DNA from: Bdellovibrionaceae bacterium UBA1609
Lineage (GTDB): Bacteria > Bdellovibrionota > Bdellovibrionia > Bdellovibrionales > UBA1609
Direction of reading: 5' to 3'
DNA length: 64,000 nt
NCBI GenBank assembly: GCA_002321895.1
Contig: DCMZ01000003.1
Span: 210,655 to 274,654 of the forward strand
The position numbers and the translations under genes are program-made. Below, piece after piece: positions 53,882-62,743 of the stretch; position 1 is the stretch's first letter; each line of letters starts with the position of its first letter. The notes beneath the pieces are model-generated. The model saw only the letters and a list, made by a program, of their open reading frames with translations. It did not search any database and had not been told where the DNA came from.

Positions 53882-55855
53882 TTAAGCCCAACATGAATCA
53901 TCCATTTCTTCCGGCGGCCCACTACATGGATTGTATAGGGGGTGCAGCTGGCGTTGTCGAAGTTGCTCTTTAAGCACTTCTTCATAGCCCTCTAATGCGC
54001 TCTCCAGAGCATCTAAAAAGGACTCCATCGCTTCCGGGTAAAGCCGAATAAATTGATCGTATTCTTCTTTGTCTTCATTTTTCTCAAGTAGTTCACGAAA
54101 ATGGAAAACCGCTTCGTCCACGCCGCCCACTTTTCCTTCGAGCTTTTGCATCCATTTTTTCGCTACTTTTTCGCCATAATAGATCACAGCACCACCACCG
54201 GCGAGAGCCAGTATAAATCCCAAGCCCCGATTCAATCGAGCCGTAGCCGATCGAGTGGCCATGTATTCCATAACCACAGGACCATACCTGGCACTAAAAG
54301 CGGCAAAAGCTGCATCGGCAGTGATGGCGGTAGAAACATACATGGCTGCTGTCATATAAGAATCAATGTGGCTATTTAAAAATGAAACCATTTTATATAA
54401 GTCTCTCGACATGGCTCGGTTCACGTAAGTTTTATGTTCGTAAAGCGCTTGTAAGTTTTGACTGATCATCATGATGTCATCAAATGTGTAATAGCCTTTA
54501 TAAGTGTCAAACAAAGGGGCGCAGTCATAGCTTAAATCAGTCATCTGTTTACATCTGGACAAATACACTCTCTTTTTCGTTGCATCCGTCGTGATTCGGA
54601 AGGCGAGCTCATCCGTCTTTTCAAACTTTAAATAAGTCGACTTAACTGTACTCCCCTTTGCGACATCTTCACGCTCCATAGCTTCTAATTCAGCAATGCT
54701 CTCAGCGGTCATGTTAAAAGCCGGCACCACAGTAAATATATCTCTGTATCGGTCCTCTTCTAAAGACATTCGATCGGCGTAAACAAAAGCACCTTCGGCC
54801 GGAGTGTAGATAATGGAGAGGTTCGACAAACTAAATGTTCCAATTTTATCAGCCGGAATATCAAAAACAGCGTCATAGTAGTAACCGTACCGAGGATCTC
54901 CCTTGTGATCCTTCAGAACCTCTCCTTCGTCGGTCACCGACATCTCTAAGTTTCCTGAACGGAAAATTTTTACCGTCTTGAGTTTAATACTACCGACTCT
55001 ATCCGTGACTAGATTGGCATAAACTTCCAAGTCACCTTTTGTATTATCCAACATAAGGTTAGATTTAACTTCAAGATCATAGGTGTTTCTTAATGCTTCT
55101 CGCTTGGCCCACTCTTGATAGCGCTCTACAGAACCCTTATACTTTACTCGACCATGTCTATCTCTTATCACGCGAGGCTTAGGATCGTCTTTAGGAAAGT
55201 CTTCTGGCAACTCTGCATAGATTCGCTTGGATGAGACACTATATATAAGTTCACTAAAAAATCGGACTCTTAAAGAAATGGTCTCACCCTGAGTGTATTG
55301 AGGTTTTTCATATATAATTAGAGGAGAAACAAAAGGAGCAAACACCTGAGTGTTCGGCATGGACACTAAACCCATTTTATATAGGATCTGCTTAACCTCT
55401 GTGGTCTTGTAGTGTTGAAGTAGCAAGCTCAAAACATCACGGTAAGAATCCACTTTGCTGATAAATTTAGAACACTCTGCCGAGAGATTTTCATCTTTGC
55501 GCATCTCTCTTTTGAATTGCTGCTCATCCTCGGGATCTATATGGGACAAACAAGCCGACGTCTCCAAAGAATCTCGTACTCTACGCTGTAAAGTCATAGC
55601 ATCGGCAGATGGATGATTATTGACTTTGTCAAAAAATCGCTCTGTTTCTTCTTTTACAATTCTACCGGTGGATCGCAGACATTTGGATTTGTCTTCAACA
55701 GGACATTCTCCACCCTGCTGCATCCCCAACATTAAAGTTAATTTATTGAAATAGCGCTGCTCCAGCTCCTCCACAGAGGGTTGATTTTCGCCCGCTCCCA
55801 CGGCAAAAACCATAGCAACTAGTACTAATATTGTTTTGTTTTTAAATGATTTCAC
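53882..55855 (-). CDS. Large exported protein of unknown function, partner of the giant protein
   Basis: A 657-residue protein starting at GTG 55855, which yields a signal peptide (KNKTILVLVAMVFAVGAG); the frame upstream to 56092 does not look coding. AGGGAG lies 10 bases upstream. Residues about 170-380 look like beta-rich domains (YTQGETISLRVRFF, DLEVYANLVTDRVGSIKLK). A glycine-rich hydrophobic segment lies near 565-585 (GLGFILALAGGGAVIYYG). The C-terminus has two Cys (NPCSGPPEEMDDSCWA). No family recognised. It precedes the giant protein gene by 14 bases. Confidence 0.72.
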   Translation of the reverse strand: MKSFKNKTILVLVAMVFAVGAGENQPSVEELEQRYFNKLTLMLGMQQGGECPVEDKSKCLRSTGRIVKEETERFFDKVNNHPSADAMTLQRRVRDSLETSACLSHIDPEDEQQFKREMRKDENLSAECSKFISKVDSYRDVLSLLLQHYKTTEVKQILYKMGLVSMPNTQVFAPFVSPLIIYEKPQYTQGETISLRVRFFSELIYSVSSKRIYAELPEDFPKDDPKPRVIRDRHGRVKYKGSVERYQEWAKREALRNTYDLEVKSNLMLDNTKGDLEVYANLVTDRVGSIKLKTVKIFRSGNLEMSVTDEGEVLKDHKGDPRYGYYYDAVFDIPADKIGTFSLSNLSIIYTPAEGAFVYADRMSLEEDRYRDIFTVVPAFNMTAESIAELEAMEREDVAKGSTVKSTYLKFEKTDELAFRITTDATKKRVYLSRCKQMTDLSYDCAPLFDTYKGYYTFDDIMMISQNLQALYEHKTYVNRAMSRDLYKMVSFLNSHIDSYMTAAMYVSTAITADAAFAAFSARYGPVVMEYMATRSATARLNRGLGFILALAGGGAVIYYGEKVAKKWMQKLEGKVGGVDEAVFHFRELLEKNEDKEEYDQFIRLYPEAMESFLDALESALEGYEEVLKEQLRQRQLHPLYNPCSGPPEEMDDSCWA

Positions 55856-56252
55856 TAGTTCACATCTCCCTGTTAAGGACACTAAAGAGCAATTGGTGTT
55901 CCAGTCTGGGACACAATTTCTCAGAGCTAAGTGCTTGAAATGACTAATAGTAGTGAAAACGGACGACAATGTTTTGGAGGACAATAAGCGGCTCCGGGTC
56001 AGTGAGTGAACAGGGTTTGACCACCAATTTAGTAAATATCTGTAATTATTAGGATATTTAAAATAAAAAGTGTAATAAAGTTTTACACCCAAAACGACGA
56101 ATTTTGGCTCCCATAAGTTACTGATATTTCAGTTGATTTTCACCCGTATCGCAGCACCAATGAAAAAGGCCAGGAAAAGTCGGCGAAGGCCACTCGCCGA
56201 ATGGAACCCCCATATTGGCCACTGTTTTGAGGCCAAATCGGATCTCGATGAG
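55856..56252. other. Gene-free interval between motB and the two giant-protein genes
   Basis: This 397-base stretch holds two hairpins close to motB (TTGGCC/GGCCAA at 56215-56236, and TCGGCGA/TCGCCGA at 56180-56200 followed by CTTTT on the minus strand), consistent with a motAB terminator. An AT-rich stretch (56030-56090) probably contains the promoter of the downstream operon. No coding frame is convincing. Confidence 0.45.
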
Positions 56253-57038
56253 CTATATTTCTGTGTCCATAGGTAGCAAGAAAAACACCAATCGACTGTT
56301 TTTCTTTCGAGGCCCCTCATCCTGTAAAGGGAATCGAGGTCGATGGGTTCCGAAACTCGTCGGTACCACCACCTGCGGAGTGATTTCCGTTCGCTGGGTT
56401 AAATATCTTGCCACGGTGGCGGCTTGTTGAGAACTGAGTGACCAGGGGTGCTCCCCTTTTGCTAGTTTTGCAGTTTTACTTAAGTGGGTTTCTACAAAGA
56501 TCTTTCGGTTCTCCGCCTTAAGTGCCACTGCCAATCGATTGATTACAGGTAATGCATCCTTTTTCAAGTAACTGCTGTTTCCATCAAACACAGAGTCGCC
56601 ATACAAAACCAATCGAACCCCTTTGTCCGTAGCATATATGTCTTGAATGAATTTGGAGATTTCCGCTTTAGATAAATTCTCTTCAATAAAAATTTCCACC
56701 CGTTTTAATGAATCACCAACTCCTGGATCTTGAAACTTAAACTTTTGCAAAGGGTGCTCAATGGGTGAATCCATTTTTTGATATTGGTTTGCTGTTTCCT
56801 TCGAGCCACCATCGCCTTGCACTAACATCATGGCCCCACCGCCTCCAATTTTAGCCAAATACTTTCTGACTGATGACTCAAACTCTTGCTCTTTGCCTTC
56901 ATTGGGAGAACTGGTCGCATATAAAACCACAAAGAATGCAAACATGAGAGTAATGAAATCAGCATAGCTAACAAGCCAGCGCTCATGAGACTCATGCTCT
57001 TCGTGAGATTTACTTCGACGAGAAGCTCTGCGACTCAC
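56253..57038 (-). CDS. motB: Flagellar stator protein MotB
   Basis: A 261-residue protein. A charged start, then the transmembrane helix SYADFITLMFAFFVVLYATS with the proton-binding Asp27, a plug/linker, and an OmpA-like peptidoglycan-binding domain (about 140-255, LVLYGDSVFDGNSSYLKK, SLSSQQAATVARYL and GPRKKNSRLVFF). It anchors MotA to the wall around the rotor. GTG overlaps the motA stop as TAGTG, with GGAG 7 bases upstream. Confidence 0.94.
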   Translation of the reverse strand: MSRRASRRSKSHEEHESHERWLVSYADFITLMFAFFVVLYATSSPNEGKEQEFESSVRKYLAKIGGGGAMMLVQGDGGSKETANQYQKMDSPIEHPLQKFKFQDPGVGDSLKRVEIFIEENLSKAEISKFIQDIYATDKGVRLVLYGDSVFDGNSSYLKKDALPVINRLAVALKAENRKIFVETHLSKTAKLAKGEHPWSLSSQQAATVARYLTQRTEITPQVVVPTSFGTHRPRFPLQDEGPRKKNSRLVFFLLPMDTEI

Positions 57039-57811
57039 TAAACCACTCCAATTTTAGATTTATTTTCATCGGCGAGATAACCTTGAAGTTTATTCGAAAT
57101 AACAATTGGATTAGCTCCTTTAGTGATGGCCTCGGCCGCATCTAACACCATCTCTTGAGCTGAAATATCATCTTGTACTTTTGATTTTATCTTATTCCCT
57201 AGCGGTAAAAATATCAGGTTGGCACTCCCCACCCCATAGACTGTGGCCACAAATGCCACCGCAATACCTTTACCCAATTCAGAGGTGTCCGATAGATTGC
57301 TCATAACGTGAATCAAACCCAACACAGCACCAATAATTCCAATGGTTGGAGCAAATCCACCAGCATCGGACCAAATTTTAGCTCCTTTATTGAGCTTGTC
57401 TTCGTTCTGCGTGATTTCACTTTCAAACACATCTCGAATCAGCTTAGGATCCCCACCATCGAGCATGTACTTAAAAACTCTTTTCATAAACGGATTACGA
57501 ATGCGATTTAAATTTTGCTCAAGGGATTGAACTGACTCAGAACGAATGAGTTTTGTGATATCCATAATTTGCAAAGCTAAACTTATTTTTTCCTGTTCGG
57601 AGTCTTTGGCAAAAGCTCTTTTGACGAGCTCGATACCTCGTTGAACATCATCTAGCCGATTAGAAACCAGAGTGGCTCCCAATGTGCCGCCAAAAACAAT
57701 GAGAAAAGCTGTGAATTGAATCAGTGCGGAAAAGTGGCCACCCTCCAAAAGGTTTCCAATAAAGATCGACATCAGACCAACGATGATTCCAAACAGAGTT
57801 GTAATATCCAT
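57038..57811 (-). CDS. motA: Flagellar stator protein MotA
   Basis: A 257-residue protein with four helices. Conserved stretches include FGGTLGATLVSN, the cytoplasmic charged loop, DAGGFAPTIGIIGAVLGL (with the conserved proline) and GIAVAFVATVYGVGSANL. ATG 57811 is chosen; GTG two codons earlier is the alternative. With MotB it forms the proton-driven stator. No other flagellar genes lie nearby. Confidence 0.94.
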   Translation of the reverse strand: MDITTLFGIIVGLMSIFIGNLLEGGHFSALIQFTAFLIVFGGTLGATLVSNRLDDVQRGIELVKRAFAKDSEQEKISLALQIMDITKLIRSESVQSLEQNLNRIRNPFMKRVFKYMLDGGDPKLIRDVFESEITQNEDKLNKGAKIWSDAGGFAPTIGIIGAVLGLIHVMSNLSDTSELGKGIAVAFVATVYGVGSANLIFLPLGNKIKSKVQDDISAQEMVLDAAEAITKGANPIVISNKLQGYLADENKSKIGVV

Positions 57812-57964
57812 AAGCACCTGCTTTAAAAGTTCTTATCATTATCTCAATAGTATTAGAGTTTTACTATCCTGGACCGGACCAAGATGTTTTTGATTTTTAG
57901 TCCGACTGGGAAGATTCACGCCCTTATCCAAGTCCTTTGTCGGGACCAAACATACATAGAAAAA

Positions 57965-58516
57965 CTAAAAGTGAGCTATATTTCTCTCTTTGGCATAGGA
58001 AAGATCACTTGTTGTCACTCTTAGTCGACTACAAAGGAAGTGGGAAAAGGCCTTATACAGTTCAAGCCCTAGGTCCGATTGTGAATCAATCAATTTTTTT
58101 AAATCGGAATATGTCAGCCGAACCACTTCGGAGCTTTCTATTGTTGTTGCCGTAGCAGACCGACGAGCACTATCAAGAAAAGCCATCTCTCCAAAATGAC
58201 TGCCCTTACCAAGAACTGCTATTTCAACCGCTTCCCCATGTTCTGTTTTCTGATGTATTCTTACCGAGCCATGCCGTAAAATAAAGATGGCCGTCGCCTC
58301 ATCTCCTTGCAGAAAAATATTCTTTCCTGCTTCAACAGAATGGCTGGAAGAAATGCCGGCCAACTCCTCAATTTGGTCTGGAGAAAGCTCTTTGAAGAGA
58401 TATATGTTTTTAAATAAGTTCAGATCGCTCACAAAACACCCTAAATCCATTGAAACACATTTGAACCTATCAATGAAAAAATTATCTTCACTCTCGACCT
58501 TCGAAGTGTTCGCCAC
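57965..58516 (-). CDS. Lone cyclic-nucleotide-binding-domain protein
   Basis: A 183-residue protein. Residues about 40-160 form one cNMP-binding domain: SVEAGKNIFLQGDEATAIF, VRIHQKTEHG, and the phosphate-binding cassette FGEMAFLDSARRSATATT. The R and E contacts are both present, so it can probably bind cAMP or cGMP. There is no DNA-binding helix-turn-helix or enzyme domain, so it is likely a signal adaptor. GTG at 58516 has GAGGAT about 8 bases upstream. It is divergent from the epimerase gene. Confidence 0.82.
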   Translation of the reverse strand: MANTSKVESEDNFFIDRFKCVSMDLGCFVSDLNLFKNIYLFKELSPDQIEELAGISSSHSVEAGKNIFLQGDEATAIFILRHGSVRIHQKTEHGEAVEIAVLGKGSHFGEMAFLDSARRSATATTIESSEVVRLTYSDLKKLIDSQSDLGLELYKAFSHFLCSRLRVTTSDLSYAKERNIAHF

Positions 58517-58572
58517 TTGTTGATCCTCTGGTGAAAAAAGGCTATTTTGAGTCCCATTTAAAGAGAGTGTTT

Positions 58573-59556
58573 ATGAAATACTTAGTAACTGGAGCCACTG
58601 GTTTTGTTGGCTCTTGGGTCACCCGAAAACTTGTTGAAGATGGACATACTGTGCGAGTGCTTCGTAGAAGCTCCAGCGATATTTCTGAATTAGAAGGTCT
58701 TGATGTCCAACACTGTATTGGCGACATCACCGATCTTGAGTCGCTAAAAAAAGCTGCAGAAAGCGTCGATAATATTTTCCATATAGCTGGATTGGTTGGC
58801 TACACTAAGCAGGCTCGGGCCGCTATGGAAAAGGTGAACGTCGAGGGCACACGAAATGTCATTCAGACCGTTAAAGATTTAAACCTCGGTCGACTTTTAC
58901 ACTTTTCCAGTGTCGTTGCCATTGGTGCGGGTTTGAACAAAGATCAAATTCTTACCGAAGACAGCGAATTTAACATATCTCATTTAGATTTAGGTTATTT
59001 TGAAACCAAGCGAAATGCGGAACTTCTAGTGAAGGCGGCCGTGGATCAAGGCGAAATTGATGCCGTGATGGTTAATCCTTCAACTATTTACGGACCGGGT
59101 GACGCCAAAAAAGGAAGTCGAAAAGTTATGTTAAAGGTGGCGAAAGGAAAATTTCCTATTTACACCGACGGTGGAGTGAATGTCGTAAGTATCCACGACG
59201 TGGTTGAGGGTACATTGAAAGCTTTTGAAAAGGGCCAATCTGGCGAGCGCTACATTCTTGCCGGAGATAATATCACCATTAAAGAATTGTTCTCAACGAT
59301 CGCAAACGCCGCTGGTGTAGCTCCACCAAGTTTGTTTTTGCCTACCCCAGTAGTAAAAGCCTTAGGTGTTGTGGGAGATATACTTGAGAAATATAATTTA
59401 AAGAGCATTACCAATTCTGAAAATGCGGCCACAGCCACAATGTTTCATTGGTTTAGTAATGAAAAATCTAAAAAAGAACTCGGCCTTCAATTTCGAGACT
59501 CCAAATCAGCCATAAGAGAAAGTATGAAATGGGCCAAGGAGAATGGAAAAATATGA
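58573..59556 (+). CDS. NAD(P)-dependent epimerase/dehydratase (extended SDR)
   Basis: A 327-residue protein from ATG 58573 with AAGAGAG upstream. Rossmann start KYLVTGATGFVGSW (GxxGxxG), acidic DITD after strand 3, and catalytic YFETK at 142-146. NPSTIYGPGD is typical of extended SDRs of the dihydroflavonol-reductase/HpnA group. The substrate cannot be read from sequence; a nucleotide-sugar or isoprenoid-type substrate is possible. Its stop overlaps the GT51 gene (ATGA). Confidence 0.88.
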   Translation: MKYLVTGATGFVGSWVTRKLVEDGHTVRVLRRSSSDISELEGLDVQHCIGDITDLESLKKAAESVDNIFHIAGLVGYTKQARAAMEKVNVEGTRNVIQTVKDLNLGRLLHFSSVVAIGAGLNKDQILTEDSEFNISHLDLGYFETKRNAELLVKAAVDQGEIDAVMVNPSTIYGPGDAKKGSRKVMLKVAKGKFPIYTDGGVNVVSIHDVVEGTLKAFEKGQSGERYILAGDNITIKELFSTIANAAGVAPPSLFLPTPVVKALGVVGDILEKYNLKSITNSENAATATMFHWFSNEKSKKELGLQFRDSKSAIRESMKWAKENGKI

Positions 59557-60830
59557 ACCCCTTGAATATGGGCATTATCGCTGCGAAATGGATATTTAGT
59601 CTTTTTTTGATTTTTGCCGGATGCATTTGTGGACTTTTGTTTTACGTAATCGCTGTAAGTCCTGACGTAAGTAAAATCAAAGATTGCGTCACTACCCGCA
59701 CCACTAAAGTTTTGGTGTGTGAACAGAATCCCGATTATGTACCCCTCAATGCCATATCCCCTTACCTGGTGGATTCCATTGTCGTTTCAGAAGATGCCAA
59801 ATTTTACGAGCACGATGGATTTGATATGGAAGAAATCTATCGAAGCTTTATTACTAATATTGAGCGCATGGCTTACAGTCGGGGTGGATCTACCATCACA
59901 CAGCAGCTCGTAAAAAACTTTTATCTTTCCAATGAAAAGTCCTTCACTAGAAAACTCACTGAAGCCTATATAACCATGCATGTGGAAAACCAACTCACCA
60001 AAGACCAAATCTTAGAGAAGTATCTTAATATGATTGAGTTGGGTCCAAATATCTACGGAATTCGTAAAGCCAGCCAACACTATTTTGGAAAAGAGCCCTT
60101 AAACTTAACCCTTTTGGAAAGTGTCAGCTTAGCTTATTTACTTCCCAATCCAAAATTGTATTCGCGAGTGTTTCAAACCGGTGAACTCACAAAATTTGCT
60201 ACTTGGAGACATGAAGGGATCTTAAAAAGCTTAAAGCTACACCGGCGAATCAGTAATGAAGTTTATGCGTTGGCTATGAGTGAGGTTCAGAATTTTCCCA
60301 ACTTCAGTCCGATTATCCCCACCGAAGATTCCTTTGTTAATGAGGAAATCACAGCCGAGCCGGCTCAACCTGTTTTTCCCAAGCCGACTGAAAAAGGTAA
60401 GTCTATCAACATTTCCGAATTGGAACCCGGCCAGCAAATAGAAAGCATTAATGCTTTAACGGCACAAAGTGACGAACTCTTCTTTATAGAAACCCATTTA
60501 AATAATGACCAAAAGAAAGATACCATTCTTGTGGACAGCCACTCCGGAGAGTCCTCAAGATCCCAAGCCTTTTTATTTTTAAACAAAGAAAATCACTACC
60601 TGTTTATTGGAACAGTTTGGATCAATCCGTCACAGTTTCACATAGAGAATAAAAGCTCCAATGAGTTTTCCTCTATATTCACTTTTATACCTGGTGATTC
60701 TGAAAGTGGTGACCTCATCGAATATCAATACAGAAACGGCTACTATTCAATGAAAGCTGAAATCATTCTACGTGAAGAAGCAAAGGCCATCTTCAAAGAC
60801 TCGGGCCTACAAGAGGTGAACGAAATATAA
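59553..60830 (+). CDS. Monofunctional GT51 peptidoglycan glycosyltransferase with C-terminal extension
   Basis: A 425-residue protein. N-terminal transmembrane helix (about 12-35), then a GT51 domain: catalytic Glu80 in VVSEDAKFYEHDGFD, GGSTITQQLVKNFYLS at 111-126, and LTKDQILEKYLNMIELG. It polymerises lipid II into glycan strands. There is no penicillin-binding domain. Instead residues about 245-425 form an extra domain of unknown function (beta-rich, acidic), so it is nearly twice the length of a typical MtgA. ATG overlaps the epimerase stop; AAGGAG lies 12 bases upstream. Confidence 0.88.
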   Translation: MNPLNMGIIAAKWIFSLFLIFAGCICGLLFYVIAVSPDVSKIKDCVTTRTTKVLVCEQNPDYVPLNAISPYLVDSIVVSEDAKFYEHDGFDMEEIYRSFITNIERMAYSRGGSTITQQLVKNFYLSNEKSFTRKLTEAYITMHVENQLTKDQILEKYLNMIELGPNIYGIRKASQHYFGKEPLNLTLLESVSLAYLLPNPKLYSRVFQTGELTKFATWRHEGILKSLKLHRRISNEVYALAMSEVQNFPNFSPIIPTEDSFVNEEITAEPAQPVFPKPTEKGKSINISELEPGQQIESINALTAQSDELFFIETHLNNDQKKDTILVDSHSGESSRSQAFLFLNKENHYLFIGTVWINPSQFHIENKSSNEFSSIFTFIPGDSESGDLIEYQYRNGYYSMKAEIILREEAKAIFKDSGLQEVNEI

Positions 60831-60849
60831 GCGAATCATTATTTCGTTC
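60818..60849. terminator. Hairpin between convergent genes
   Basis: GAACGAAATA (60818-60827) and TATTTCGTTC (60840-60849) are perfect 10-base complements around a 12-base loop that contains the GT51 stop codon. No long T-tract follows, so it is a possible bidirectional terminator. Confidence 0.55.
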
Positions 60850-60860
60850 GAAGAGTCCCC

Positions 60861-61721
60861 TTAGCCGTTATAGGTTTCATCCATTCGCTTTTCGAAAAAG
60901 CTCGTTGCATAGTTCGTTAAAAACACTGTGTAGGTGAATAGAACCGCAAAGCTTATAAACATATTGTAGTTTATAACTCCTGCTTCTACATACCGCGTGA
61001 TACTAATGGCATGAGTGATAGGGGAAATAAACATCGCTGCTTCGATAAAGTCAGGTAAAAAATCTATTGGAAAATAGGTGCCTGAAAATAACACCATCGG
61101 CAAAATCACAAAAGACTGAATATAGATAGCGACGTTTCGGTTGGCTGTCGTCATCGTCACTAATACTCCCAGTGCGGAGAATATCCAACCAAGTACTCCA
61201 GCGAAGAACACTCCTACTAAAGCTGTCTGAAAACTAATGGTATTGGAAACAAACAGAATTACGGCCACCAGAATAGAACCAAATACTCCCTTCAGGGCAC
61301 TCCAAGACATTTCGCCCAGAGCAATCTGGTGTAGCGGCAAAGGACTTAGAACATAGGGCATATAGCTACCTGGATTAAAGAAACGAGACCTCAACGACTG
61401 TGTGCTTTCGGTAAAAGTATTCATTAGCCCAGAGATGAGCAGTAGAGATATGCCAAAATATTGAAAATAGGAAACCCCTAAAACATCCCCAATATAGAAA
61501 CCTAAACCATACCCAAACGCAACCAGGTAGAAAATTGGCTCCAAACCTATCAGTAAAAGATTTGCCCACAAACTGTAGCTGAAGTGAAAGAAGTTCCTCT
61601 GCAAAACATAGTAAGAGCCCCTCCCTGGAAGGGGAAAATAGAAGGCCCACATAAGATGATCAATCCATCTTATTCTAGTTTGAGGCGTATTCTTTGTCCT
61701 TGTTGGTGAGAGACCAATCAT
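60861..61721 (-). CDS. ABC-2 type exporter permease (NodJ-like)
   Basis: A 286-residue protein with six predicted helices, in the ABC-2 permease pattern. YVLSPLPLHQIALGEMSW, then IALGEMSWSALKG and a late SPITHAISITRYVEAG resemble NodJ/polysaccharide-export permeases. ATG 61721 is preferred because AAGGG lies 6 bases upstream; ATG 61727 is too close. It overlaps the ATPase gene by 47 bases. Substrate unknown; lipids, polysaccharides or lipo-oligosaccharides are typical for relatives. Confidence 0.82.
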   Translation of the reverse strand: MIGLSPTRTKNTPQTRIRWIDHLMWAFYFPLPGRGSYYVLQRNFFHFSYSLWANLLLIGLEPIFYLVAFGYGLGFYIGDVLGVSYFQYFGISLLLISGLMNTFTESTQSLRSRFFNPGSYMPYVLSPLPLHQIALGEMSWSALKGVFGSILVAVILFVSNTISFQTALVGVFFAGVLGWIFSALGVLVTMTTANRNVAIYIQSFVILPMVLFSGTYFPIDFLPDFIEAAMFISPITHAISITRYVEAGVINYNMFISFAVLFTYTVFLTNYATSFFEKRMDETYNG

Positions 61722-62598
61722 ATACATCCCTTAAGTTTACTTTTCTAAGATTAATGTCGTCAGATACTGCAAGCTGAAGGGCAGACATACTATCCTGCCC
61801 CGCCTTAACATAGATTTTCAATCTATTATCAATCAGCTGATAGCTATGTCGTCCTTTGATTTTATTTATATAATAATCAACATCTTCAGGTTTTATTAGA
61901 AACTCAACGATTTCTTTTCCAACATGCTCGGAGACCAGTGATTTGGGCTCACCTTCAAAAATACATTTCCCATCATTTAGTACTATAATGTAATCCGCAA
62001 TGGACTGAGCAAAATCTAGATTATCTGTAGCCACTAAGACCCCACGCTTCTCTTGTTTGCAGCGAGAGATAAATTGGCGAGCCCATTGTTTGTCACGTTC
62101 TGTATCGTCCACAGGTTGATCATATAAAATAAATCGAGGATCATTGACCAAAGATCGAATAAATAGAAATCTCTCTCGTTCACACTCTGAGAGTTTGGAA
62201 ACATCATAGTTTCCCATTTCTTCTAATTGATAAACTCTAAGTTGTTGTTTGATGAGGTCTTTTGTGTTCCGAGGTGTGATGCCATGCAATCGAGAAAATA
62301 TATAAAGATTATCCATGGCACTAAAAGCTGGATCTAGCAATTTTTCTTCTGGTATGTAACCGACACGTTGTTTTGCTTTGTAAGTGTTTTCCCGAAGATT
62401 AATTCCCTCAATATAGAGTTCACCCGCACTCACTGGATAAATGCCCGCCATTGCTTTTAGCAAAATCGATTTCCCCGATCCTTTAGGCCCTAAGACAACA
62501 GTGCAAAGTCCGGCATGTAACTCCAAATGAAAATGGCTCAGTAGCACGCGCCCCTTGCCTTCTAAAACTAAATTTCTAGCTTCAACTACAGTGGACAA
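61675..62598 (-). CDS. ABC transporter ATP-binding protein with degenerate catalytic motifs (NodI-like)
   Basis: About 307 residues from TTG 62598, where GGGGGTGA lies 5 bases upstream; TTG 62610 and GTG 62604 are alternatives. Walker A GPKGSGKS (37-44) is intact, so ATP can bind. The Q-loop Gln is Glu84 (IPEE), the signature LSGGQ is LSECE (136-140), Walker B ends DQP so the catalytic Glu is Gln161, and the switch His is Asp192 (VATDNLD). An extra C-terminal domain (about 225-307) follows, as in NodI relatives. Hydrolysis is probably weak or absent unless it works in an unusual way. It is coupled to the permease gene. Confidence 0.82.
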   Translation of the reverse strand: MSTVVEARNLVLEGKGRVLLSHFHLELHAGLCTVVLGPKGSGKSILLKAMAGIYPVSAGELYIEGINLRENTYKAKQRVGYIPEEKLLDPAFSAMDNLYIFSRLHGITPRNTKDLIKQQLRVYQLEEMGNYDVSKLSECERERFLFIRSLVNDPRFILYDQPVDDTERDKQWARQFISRCKQEKRGVLVATDNLDFAQSIADYIIVLNDGKCIFEGEPKSLVSEHVGKEIVEFLIKPEDVDYYINKIKGRHSYQLIDNRLKIYVKAGQDSMSALQLAVSDDINLRKVNLRDVYDWSLTNKDKEYASN

Positions 62599-62743
62599 TT
62601 TCACCCCCAAAACAGGAAAAATACCCTGAGAAATAATGATAGCACTTCATTTTTAGGAAGCAAAAGGGGACTAGACCGGATGGGGTGTATCTAAAATTAA
62701 GGCGGCTCAATTACATTTATCAACTCGACAAAAGTAGATAAGG

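Noticed and set aside
55858..56092. N-terminal extension of the 657-residue exported protein.
   Set aside because: The stretch has no ribosome site, an AT-rich promoter-like composition, and would place the signal peptide 80 residues in.
56253..57811. MotA/MotB as ZorA/ZorB of a Zorya defence system.
   Set aside because: MotA lacks the long ZorA cytoplasmic tail, MotB is a standard stator protein, and no zorC, zorD or zorE-like gene follows.
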